Notes under the pieces: generated by a model | The model's input: the letters and a program-made list of their open reading frames with translations, nothing else | What the model was told of the DNA's origin: nothing | Databases searched by the model: none | Part shown: piece after piece, positions 47,695-55,016 of the stretch | Layout: each line of letters starts with the position of its first letter | Numbering within the stretch: position 1 is the first letter of the stretch | Position numbers and translations under genes: made by a program | Origin: Lysobacteraceae bacterium | Lineage (GTDB): Bacteria; Pseudomonadota; Gammaproteobacteria; Xanthomonadales; Xanthomonadaceae | DNA length: 64,000 bases | Assembly: GCA_030681035.1 (NCBI GenBank) | Contig: JAUXUI010000118.1 | Location: forward strand, 1 to 64,000 | Reading direction: 5' to 3'

Positions 47695-49068
47695 ATGGCA
47701 CGCCGCACCAAATCATCCACTCCGGAATTGTTTGCCCCTGCCGCTACGGCGATGCCGTTGGCTGAGCGGATGCGGCCGCGCTCGCTCGACGAAATCGTCG
47801 GTCAGGAGCGTCTCGTTGCGCCGGGCCGCGCCCTGCGCCGAGCGGTTGAAAGTGGTCACGTGCATTCAATGATCCTGTGGGGGCCACCTGGCTGCGGCAA
47901 AACCACACTGGCACGCTTGCTGGCGCGTTACGCCGATGCCGAGTTTCGTGCAATCTCGGCCGTATTGTCGGGTTTGCCGGAAGTGCGCACGGTGCTGGCC
48001 GAAGCCTCGGCACGCTTCGCCAGCGGCGGCCGCACTGTGCTGTTTGTCGATGAGGTGCATCGCTTCAACAAGACCCAGCAAGATGCCTTTCTTCCGCATA
48101 TTGAACGTGGCGATATCGTGTTCGTCGGTGCCACTACCGAAAATCCGAGTTTTGAGTTGAACTCGGCGTTGCTTTCCCGTTGTCGAGTGCATGTGCTTGA
48201 TGCGCTCAGCCCTGAGGATATTCTGATTGCGCTGGAGCGGGCGTTGCATGACCGGGAAAAGGGAGTCGGCCACCTAGACGTATCAATCACGCCGGAGCTG
48301 CTGCGTCTGATTGCCGGAGCCGCAGATGGCGATGTACGCCGTGCATTGACCTTTCTCGAAATTGCTGCCGAACTGGCTGAGCCCGATGCCGGCGGCACAG
48401 CGACGATCAACGAAGCAACCTTGGCGCAAGTGCTGGCTGATCGAACGCGGCGATTCGATAAAGGTGGTGAACAGTTTTATGACCAGATATCGGCATTGCA
48501 CAAATGCGTGCGCAGCTCCAACCCGGATGCCGCTTTGTATTGGCTGTTGCGCATGCTTGATGGCGGTTGTGATCCGGCCTATCTGGCGCGCCGGTTGACC
48601 CGCATGGCGGTCGAGGACATCGGCCTGGCCGATCCGCGCGCGCTGGAAATGGCGATTGCGGCATGGGACGCATTTGATCGCATCGGCAGTCCCGAAGGCG
48701 AGTTGGCATTGGCCCAGGTGACGCTGTATCTGGCCTGTACTGCCAAGTCCAATGCTGGCTATGCTGCATTCAATGCAGCGCGCGCCGATGTGCGTGCCGA
48801 GGGAACCGCAGCCGTGCCGCTGCATCTGCGCAATGCGCCGACCAAGCTGATGAAATCGCTCGGCTACGGCAAAGGCTATCAGTACGATCCCGACATCCCC
48901 GACGGGGTAGCGCTGGATCAGACCGGGTTTCCTGATGAACTCGGTGAGCGCGTCTACTATCAGCCGCTCGCCCGGGGGGTCGAAGCAAAGCTGAAAGAAA
49001 AGCTCGATACCTTGCGTACACAGCGGGCTGTCGCTCAGCGGCGCAAGCACGAGGATCGCAAAACATGA
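47695..49068 (+). CDS. rarA: Replication-associated recombination protein RarA (MgsA)
   Basis: A 457-residue AAA+ ATPase that acts at stalled replication forks. PLAERMRPRSLDEIVGQERLV, Walker A WGPPGCGKTTLARLLA, Walker B FVDEVHRFNKTQQDAFLPHIE and sensor ATTENPSFELNSALLSRC are diagnostic. The C-terminal block (VPLHLRNAPTKLMKSLGYGKGYQYDPD) is typical. It is 37 bases after lolA, and its stop overlaps the crcB ATG. Confidence 0.97.
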   Translation: MARRTKSSTPELFAPAATAMPLAERMRPRSLDEIVGQERLVAPGRALRRAVESGHVHSMILWGPPGCGKTTLARLLARYADAEFRAISAVLSGLPEVRTVLAEASARFASGGRTVLFVDEVHRFNKTQQDAFLPHIERGDIVFVGATTENPSFELNSALLSRCRVHVLDALSPEDILIALERALHDREKGVGHLDVSITPELLRLIAGAADGDVRRALTFLEIAAELAEPDAGGTATINEATLAQVLADRTRRFDKGGEQFYDQISALHKCVRSSNPDAALYWLLRMLDGGCDPAYLARRLTRMAVEDIGLADPRALEMAIAAWDAFDRIGSPEGELALAQVTLYLACTAKSNAGYAAFNAARADVRAEGTAAVPLHLRNAPTKLMKSLGYGKGYQYDPDIPDGVALDQTGFPDELGERVYYQPLARGVEAKLKEKLDTLRTQRAVAQRRKHEDRKT

Positions 49069-49475
49069 TGACAAGCTGGTGGCAACAGTTGGCACTGGTG
49101 ATGACCGGTGGTGCGCTTGGTGCAGCGGGCCGTTTTCTGCTCGGCGGCTGGCTGACGCGTCACGCAGGGTCTGCATTGCCGTGGGGCACGCTGGCGGCCA
49201 ATTTGATCGGCGCATTTCTTGCCGGGTTTTTGGTGGTTTGGCTGGAAGCCCGTGGACCCAGCGCCTTGTATTGGCGCGCACTGTTGATCGTCGGCTTGCT
49301 CGGCGGCCTCACCACGTTTTCGGCATTGATGATCGAAGCCTTGCTGCTCAGTCGCAGCGCGCGCCTGCTTGATCTGAGTGGTTACCTCGGCGCTACACTA
49401 ATTGGTGGCTTTGCGCTGGTGTGGCTGGGCGCGCAGTTGGCGCATTGGCTGCGCGGGCCGATCCAGTGGCCGTAA
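49065..49475 (+). CDS. crcB: Fluoride ion channel CrcB/Fluc
   Basis: A 136-residue membrane protein with four helices. GGALGAAGRFLLGGWLTR, GTLAANLIGAFLAGFL and the hallmark GLLGGLTTFSALMIEAL are present. It exports toxic fluoride as a dual-topology dimer. No fluoride riboswitch is seen upstream: the gene is coupled to rarA by ATGA overlap. It converges with the methyltransferase gene with a 15-base gap. Confidence 0.96.
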   Translation: MMTSWWQQLALVMTGGALGAAGRFLLGGWLTRHAGSALPWGTLAANLIGAFLAGFLVVWLEARGPSALYWRALLIVGLLGGLTTFSALMIEALLLSRSARLLDLSGYLGATLIGGFALVWLGAQLAHWLRGPIQWP

Positions 49476-49490
49476 GGGTGAAACGTCGGG

Positions 49491-50345
49491 TCACGATTCG
49501 CGGCGAAAGTAAAAGCCGTGGTAACTGTCGATATCGCACTCGGGGCGGAATGGAATGCGCACATTGCGCTCGTGCGTTGCCCAGCGATCCACCGTGGTGT
49601 AGCCCAGTTTTTCCATGGCCGTAACGAACTCCGGCACGGCGCTCACCCGATAGGGGCAAATGGCAATGCCGATGTGTTGCAGGGTGAAGTAACTGCGGCT
49701 GGGATGCATCGGAGTCAGGTTGACCAGTACGTGCTGTGGCCGCTGTGGCAATCGCGCAATCAACTCGGCCAGCGTGTAATCGAGATATTGCAGCGCACCC
49801 GTGCTCAGCACTACGTCGCAGCCACTGGCATCATCAGGGCTGGCAGCGAAATCCAGTCGCCGTTCCGGATCGTGCTCGGCGGCAAATTGACGACCTTGCG
49901 CGAGCACCGCTGGTACATCATGCACAACCCAACGCAATGCTGGCGGATAGTGCAGATAGCGCCGGAAGGCGTAGTACTTGATGCCGATGTGGCCGCCCAG
50001 GTCAAACACCCGATGTTGTCCGGTGGCCAGCAACTGCGTCAGCCAGTACAGCACCGGGTAGTCGCTGACCGTGATGCGTTCGAGCTCATTCCGATACATT
50101 TTTCCCGCCGGTTCCGAGTCGTAGCTCGACGGCAGCAGTACCGGCGCATTGGCCTTGGCTTCGGCAAACGTCGCCCAAGCGCCGCAGTAGGAGTTGCCGC
50201 CAAAGAATTGGCGGGCAAACAATCGCCGGTACAACGGCTGCGCCAAGAGCTCGATACCAGGCAATTGGGCGATTTCGTTGGCGATGCGGCGGCATATTCG
50301 GCCGGTCAGCCGCAGTTTTTCCGTAAGCATGGTTGCGTCCGTCAT
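49491..50345 (-). CDS. TIGR04325-type putative SAM methyltransferase
   Basis: A 284-residue protein. FFGGNSYCGAWATFAEAKANAP, SDYPVLYWLTQLL and VFDLGGHIGIKYYAFRRYL make the typical N-terminal and SAM-motif region. ALRWVVHDVPAVLAQGR, DVVLSTGALQYLDYTLAELIA and LQHIGIAICPYRVSAVPEFV then match the family I recall as TIGR04325, usually found in polysaccharide or natural-product loci. Its substrate is unknown. It is divergent from the phosphopantetheinyl transferase gene. ATG 50345 is preferred; ATG 50330 is possible. Confidence 0.78.
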   Translation of the reverse strand: MTDATMLTEKLRLTGRICRRIANEIAQLPGIELLAQPLYRRLFARQFFGGNSYCGAWATFAEAKANAPVLLPSSYDSEPAGKMYRNELERITVSDYPVLYWLTQLLATGQHRVFDLGGHIGIKYYAFRRYLHYPPALRWVVHDVPAVLAQGRQFAAEHDPERRLDFAASPDDASGCDVVLSTGALQYLDYTLAELIARLPQRPQHVLVNLTPMHPSRSYFTLQHIGIAICPYRVSAVPEFVTAMEKLGYTTVDRWATHERNVRIPFRPECDIDSYHGFYFRRES

Positions 50346-50435
50346 CCGATTGTTGGCGTTTGAATGTCGAAACGTCGCCAAGGGTGAATTACGGACACAA
50401 TACGTTCCAGACACGCAATTTCAACCGAGGCAGGT

Positions 50436-51191
50436 ATGGCCGTGGCCGATGCAATCCGGGTTTCTCAACCTGCTCTGGCAATGATCGATGCGCTGTCGGA
50501 AGCTTTGCCGCTCGCATACCGCGTGCGACACGCATCGCAAAATGCCCAGGTGCTGCTGGTCGAGGTAGCGTGTTGGCGTGCGGCCTTGCCAGCGGTCGCA
50601 CTGCTGCTCGATGCGAAGGAATCGGCTCGGGTGGCGCGCAAGCGCTTCGCTGCAGACCGCGAAGTGCTGATGCTCGCCTATGCCGTGCATCGTTTGTGGT
50701 TGGCCGCCCGTTTGCAGTGTGCGCCGGACGCGGTGCCATTGCTGCGCGATCAAAGCGGCTGCCCACAGGTTCCCGGCACACCGTTTCACACCAGTTTGAG
50801 TCATTGCGACGGTGCCATCGCGATCGCATTGAGTACCGCAGGCGCCATTGGCGTGGATATCGAACCGGCAAGCAGGGCGCAAGGGTTGTTGGAGCTGGCG
50901 GATCGCATTTGCCACCCGGCCGAGTTGCAAGCACTGTTCGCGTTGCCCGATCACGCGCGCGAGGCGGCGTTGCTGCGCCTGTGGGTACGCAAGGAAGCCT
51001 GCCTGAAGGCGCTTGGAGTAGGGCTGGCGTGGGAAATGTCGGCGTTTCAAGCACCTGCAGATACGCCAACATGCTCGATAAATGGGATTGACAATAACTT
51101 GCAAATCACTGATATTGAGACGTTTTATTCGTGGCGAGTGGCGGTCGCCGCAGCCCCGAATGCCCCTCTGGAATGGGCCTGGCTTGAGTAA
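50436..51191 (+). CDS. 4'-phosphopantetheinyl transferase, Sfp-type
   Basis: A 251-residue enzyme that moves the phosphopantetheine arm of CoA to Ser of carrier proteins. HTSLSHCDGAIAIAL, the metal-binding GVDIEPASR and the WVRKEACLKALGVGL block (Glu and Lys of the Sfp signature) are present. It lies about 4 kb upstream of the hybrid megasynthase at 55 kb, which has at least two carrier domains needing this modification, so it is the obvious activating enzyme. It could also serve carrier proteins of other pathways. Confidence 0.9.
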   Translation: MAVADAIRVSQPALAMIDALSEALPLAYRVRHASQNAQVLLVEVACWRAALPAVALLLDAKESARVARKRFAADREVLMLAYAVHRLWLAARLQCAPDAVPLLRDQSGCPQVPGTPFHTSLSHCDGAIAIALSTAGAIGVDIEPASRAQGLLELADRICHPAELQALFALPDHAREAALLRLWVRKEACLKALGVGLAWEMSAFQAPADTPTCSINGIDNNLQITDIETFYSWRVAVAAAPNAPLEWAWLE

Positions 51192-51263
51192 GTGCGGCGC
51201 AATCGGTTGCTCAGTTTGTGTGCGTGATACGGCAATCACGGCGTGTCAGGCTTGCTTTTGGCG

Positions 51264-51453
51264 GCACCTGATTAGCGCTATATCTCAGCGGTAGAAGCCC
51301 CTCTCCCGCCGGGAGAGGGGTTGGGGGTGAGGGTTCGGTGCGAGTATCGGCTATCGTACGGGCTTGAACCCTCATCCGGCGCTTCGCGCCACCTCCTCCC
51401 GGAGGGAGAAGGGGCCGAAGCCCGCCGGGCTGAGATATAGCGCTAATCAGGTG
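51264..51453 (-). repeat. MITE-like palindromic element, copy 3
   Basis: A 190-base element with 25-bp perfect terminal inverted repeats that include CACCTGATTAGCGCTATATC plus CTCAG. Its inner sequence is the reverse complement of the copy at 15596-15766, so the two are in opposite orientation. The central loop differs in a few bases. It separates the phosphopantetheinyl transferase gene from the sugar transferase unit. Bases 51454-51677 hold nothing else I can support. Confidence 0.9.
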
Positions 51454-51677
51454 GCGGCATGGCCGGAGTGTGCTGGGCTTCACGTTCAACTGTAGTGCGC
51501 CATGGCATTGGCTGATGCCGGACTGATGCCCGCAAGGTTGGCGGGGGCACAACGCAACATACGCGCATGCATACTGTGGTCGCTCCGCGAGCGCATTCGT
51601 TACAGGGGGCAGGGTGGCTGAAGTGCAATTACCGCACCGCCGACTGCCGGAACGAAACGATAGTTTCAGGTGAGGCC

Positions 51678-51806
51678 ATGCAAAACAGGATCAATTTAGC
51701 TGCAAGTCGATTTGGCTTGCAGGCGTCGGCGCTTCTCTCGGTGCAGGTCACGATACAACGTGATGGCCGAGTTTCAGCTATCCGTTTGCAGAGGGTGTCG
51801 TCATGA
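51678..51806 (+). CDS. Possible small leader ORF coupled to the sugar transferase
   Basis: A 42-residue reading frame with GTGAGG five bases before its ATG. Its stop overlaps the ATG of the next gene (ATGA), the arrangement used for translational coupling. The peptide (MQNRINLAASRFGLQASALL...) has no recognised family. It could be a real small protein or a leader. Confidence 0.4.
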   Translation: MQNRINLAASRFGLQASALLSVQVTIQRDGRVSAIRLQRVSS

Positions 51807-53197
51807 GTATTTCGTTACGTAGTCAGAAAGGACGTGCATTGCTTGCCCTTTGGGCGGTAGAGATGGCCGTGCTTTTTTTTGCAGTATGTGTTGCTGCCTG
51901 GATACGCTTTGTGGGCGACAGTGAATCGTATCGCCTGTTTGCCGAAACCGCTCCAATCCGCACTTTCCTCGTAGCCATCAGCATTACCTTGTCGATGGCT
52001 GCGTTTGGCTTGTATCAAGCCAACGTACGGCGCAACCTGAGGGAAACACTCTTGCGGTTATTGTTGTCGTTCGCTTTTGGTGGTGTGGCTTTGCTGGTGT
52101 TGTTTTACCTCATACCGCAAACCTACATTGGTCGCGGGGTGTTGCTGATAGCGCTCACGCTGGCGTTGGTGTGCGTCATCCTTGTTCGTGTATTGTCCGA
52201 GCATGTATTCAGCGCTGACTTGTTCAAGCAAAAGGTGTTGGTGCTGGGGGCTGGCGCAAATGCCGATTTGCTGTATCAGCGCATGCGCCGGCGTGCCGAC
52301 CGCCAGTCGTTTGTGTTGATCGGTTTCGTGCCACTACCGGGTCAGACCGTAATCGTGCCCGAAGCGGTTGCCATCCGCCCGGACATGCCACTGGTTGAAT
52401 ACGCCTTGTCCGAGCAGATCGACGAGATTGTGGTGGCGCCCGACGAGCGTCGTGGCGGGCTGCCAATGGCCGATATGCTGGCTTGCGTGCAGCGCGGCAT
52501 CACCATGACCGATCTATCGACCTTCTTCGAACGCGAGGCGGGCATGGTCAAGCTGGATGTGGTCGATCCCTCGTGGTTGGTGTTCTCCGGCGGCTTTGAT
52601 CAGTCCGCAACGCGGCGTTTGAGCAAGCGCTTCTTCGATCTGATCGCCGCCACGGCATTGTTGCTGGTGGCATGGCCGTTCATGCTGCTGGTGGCACTGG
52701 CCGTCTGGTTGGAAACCGGCGCACCGATTTTCTATTCACAGACGCGTGTTGGGCGGGGTGGCAAGCCCTTTGATGTCATCAAGTTTCGCAGTATGCGAGT
52801 GGATGCAGAGGGCGATGGCAAGGCGCGTTGGGCGACCAAAAACGATGATCGCACTACGCGCGTGGGTCGGTTCATCCGCCTCACCCGGCTCGACGAATTG
52901 CCGCAGTTGTTCAACGTGCTTCGTGGTGACATGAGTTTTGTCGGCCCACGCCCGGAGCGTCCGCAATTCGTCGAGCAGCTTAATCAGGAAATCCGCTACT
53001 ACGACATCCGCCACAGCGTGAAACCGGGGCTTACCGGTTGGGCGCAATTGCGCTATCCCTACGGTGCGTCGGTGCGTGACGCCGAAGAAAAACTCAAGTT
53101 CGACCTTTTTTACGTCAAAAACCAGGGGATGCTGTTTGACGTGATGATCATGCTTCAAACGGTGGAGGTTGTATTGTTTGGGCGAGGTGCGCGCTGA
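51803..53197 (+). CDS. Exopolysaccharide polyprenyl glycosylphosphotransferase (EpsB_2-like)
   Basis: A 464-residue enzyme that begins a polysaccharide repeat by moving sugar-1-phosphate to undecaprenyl phosphate. The first half has four hydrophobic helices (to about residue 130) and a CoA-binding-like Rossmann region (VLVLGAGANADLLYQRM). It carries MTDLSTFFEREAGMVKLD and PSWLVFSGGF, blocks typical of the PEP-CTERM-associated subfamily. The C-terminal bacterial sugar transferase domain has KRFFDLIAATALL, SQTRVGRGGKPFDVIKFRSM, RFIRLTRLDELPQL and SFVGPRPERP. No other polysaccharide genes are in the window. Confidence 0.9.
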   Translation: MSISLRSQKGRALLALWAVEMAVLFFAVCVAAWIRFVGDSESYRLFAETAPIRTFLVAISITLSMAAFGLYQANVRRNLRETLLRLLLSFAFGGVALLVLFYLIPQTYIGRGVLLIALTLALVCVILVRVLSEHVFSADLFKQKVLVLGAGANADLLYQRMRRRADRQSFVLIGFVPLPGQTVIVPEAVAIRPDMPLVEYALSEQIDEIVVAPDERRGGLPMADMLACVQRGITMTDLSTFFEREAGMVKLDVVDPSWLVFSGGFDQSATRRLSKRFFDLIAATALLLVAWPFMLLVALAVWLETGAPIFYSQTRVGRGGKPFDVIKFRSMRVDAEGDGKARWATKNDDRTTRVGRFIRLTRLDELPQLFNVLRGDMSFVGPRPERPQFVEQLNQEIRYYDIRHSVKPGLTGWAQLRYPYGASVRDAEEKLKFDLFYVKNQGMLFDVMIMLQTVEVVLFGRGAR

Positions 53198-53216
53198 TGC
53201 CGATTGACTGGCTTGT

Positions 53217-53891
53217 TCAGCGCTTGTAGGGCCGTGACGATTGCGAATCGATTCCCGGCGAAGGTGTTGGGGTCTTGAGGCGATACAAAGGCGAGCTGTA
53301 CCAATCGACCAGTTCGCCATGTTCAAAGCGAAGCCAGGATGGGCCGTACTCCCAGGTGCCACCGTTGATTCGCATCGGCTCGCCCTGGATCAGGCGCACC
53401 GTTGCAGCATCCATGCCCAGTTGCAGCGGGCCGCCGAGCAACTCGGTCGATGTTGCCTGCTCTGCAACGGGTACATTATCGACCCGCAACGCAGCGGCGG
53501 GAGGCGGCATGTCTTTGCGCTCATTCACAAGGCCAGCCAACAGCAGTCCGGCAATCAGTGCGCTGGCGATCAGCTTGCGCGTGAAGGTTGATCGGTCCGC
53601 TTGCTCGCCCATGAGCGGCGACGGATTGTGGCGGACACGCGAAACCGGCAGCGCATTTGCAGTGGCCGTGCCGCCGGGCAGGCGGCCGTGTTCGCGATGG
53701 AATGCCATTGCACTGGAGTGCAGCGCAATCAAATCGCTCAGTGGCACCGCGTCGGCAGGGGTGGCAGTGGAGCGCGCCCGATCTGGATGACGTTCGGAAA
53801 GGCACTGGCGATAAGCGCGCTGAAACGCATCCAGTGAACATCCCGGCTGTAGTCCAAGCTCTGCGTATATCCGGCTGAAATCAGGCGTCAT
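53217..53891 (-). CDS. Membrane-anchored J-domain protein
   Basis: A 224-residue protein. The N-terminal J domain (DFSRIYAELGLQPGCSLDAFQRAYRQCLSERHPDRA) has the HPD motif that stimulates DnaK. A transmembrane helix follows at about residues 122-140 (LIASALIAGLLLAGLV). The C-terminal domain (LQLGMDAATVRLIQGEPMRINGGTWEYGPSWLRFEHGELVDWY) looks like a small exported beta fold of the G.P....G..W.YG.S...F..G.V..W type. It is not DnaJ but an accessory co-chaperone. GAGGGAC lies upstream of ATG 53891. It converges with the sugar transferase gene. Confidence 0.8.
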   Translation of the reverse strand: MTPDFSRIYAELGLQPGCSLDAFQRAYRQCLSERHPDRARSTATPADAVPLSDLIALHSSAMAFHREHGRLPGGTATANALPVSRVRHNPSPLMGEQADRSTFTRKLIASALIAGLLLAGLVNERKDMPPPAAALRVDNVPVAEQATSTELLGGPLQLGMDAATVRLIQGEPMRINGGTWEYGPSWLRFEHGELVDWYSSPLYRLKTPTPSPGIDSQSSRPYKR

Positions 53892-53994
53892 GATGTCCCT
53901 CGCGCTGCGGATTATCCTAACGCGATGTGGGAAAAATTTCTGGTCTGCAAAAATTGGCCGAATGCAGCATCTCACTGCGTTTACTGAATGCACA

Positions 53995-54948
53995 ATGTCT
54001 GGGGATAGCAAAGTGGACGCAGCCGTAGTCAGTGACGCATTGCAGGCGCGCCCGCAATCGCAGATCACGTTTCAATCCGATGGGTTCGATCCGTGGCGAG
54101 TGCAGCCGATAAAACATCGGCTGTCGGATCATCCGTTGCTGCAAATGCCGCAATTGTTGGCGCTCGCTGATCGGCTCGACGCGATGGGCAGCATCCGCAC
54201 GCACGGCAACGATGCCTCAGCAGGAACGCCATTCAACGATGCCACGCGCCTGTATCCGAACACGCGTTCCGCAGCTCAGACCCTGGCGAATATCAACGAC
54301 GCCAAGGCGTTTTTGTCGCTGCTCAACGTGCAGATCGACCCGATTTACCGCGAGTTCGTCGGAGCCGTTCTCGACGGCGTGCGCCCATTGCTGGAACCAT
54401 GCGATCCGGGCATGTGCTATCGCGGCGGCTGGATTTTTGTCTCATCGCCCCACACCGTGACGCCTTTTCATTTCGACAAGGAACACAACTTCCTGTTGCA
54501 GATTCGTGGCAAAAAACGGGTCTACGTGTGGGATGCAAACGACACGGTTGTCGCCAACGAACTCGCTCGCGACCGTTTTCATCATTGCCATGAACGCAAG
54601 CTGCTGGTGTGGGATGAGGCTTTTCGCGAACGTGCGCAAGTGTTCGACCTGCGCCCCGGCGAGGGTGCCTATATGCCGTCAACCAGCCCGCACATGGTGG
54701 AAAACGGCGATCAGACGTCGGTCACCATGAGTTTGACCTATTACACCGATTCCACCCGCCGCAATGCGTTGCTGCACAAGGCCCACGCGATGTTGCGTGA
54801 AAAGGGCTTCGTGCCGCCGCCGGTGGGCACGTCTTCCTTCCTTGATGACGGGCTGTTGTTGCTGGCGCAGGCACGCAGACTGTGGCGCCGCCTCGCACGG
54901 CGCGGCGGTGAGTCGGGCACAACCGCCTACGCCGAGGATGACCGCTGA
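53995..54948 (+). CDS. JmjC/cupin-like protein, possible Fe(II)/2-oxoglutarate oxygenase
   Basis: A 317-residue protein with the cupin/JmjC core. HTVTPFHFDKEHNFLLQIRGKKRVYVWD places His159 and Asp161 in an HxD metal site, and His233 in SPHMVEN supplies the distal ligand. This is the facial triad of Fe(II)/2-oxoglutarate hydroxylases. The C-terminal third has a long helical tail. It lies 68 bases upstream of the megasynthase gene on the same strand and is a likely tailoring hydroxylase, acting on a free or carrier-bound amino acid. Start: ATG at 53995, weak ribosome site; an in-frame ATG at 53962 is an alternative. Confidence 0.75.
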   Translation: MSGDSKVDAAVVSDALQARPQSQITFQSDGFDPWRVQPIKHRLSDHPLLQMPQLLALADRLDAMGSIRTHGNDASAGTPFNDATRLYPNTRSAAQTLANINDAKAFLSLLNVQIDPIYREFVGAVLDGVRPLLEPCDPGMCYRGGWIFVSSPHTVTPFHFDKEHNFLLQIRGKKRVYVWDANDTVVANELARDRFHHCHERKLLVWDEAFRERAQVFDLRPGEGAYMPSTSPHMVENGDQTSVTMSLTYYTDSTRRNALLHKAHAMLREKGFVPPPVGTSSFLDDGLLLLAQARRLWRRLARRGGESGTTAYAEDDR

Positions 54949-55016
54949 ACACGCTGGCAGCCGTTATGTTTATTGCTGGCGTTCGCTGATCGAGGGCTTC
55001 AAGTGATCAAGATTCC

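Noticed and set aside
48998-49065. Fluoride riboswitch before crcB
   Set aside because: crcB overlaps the rarA stop; no leader is available for an aptamer.
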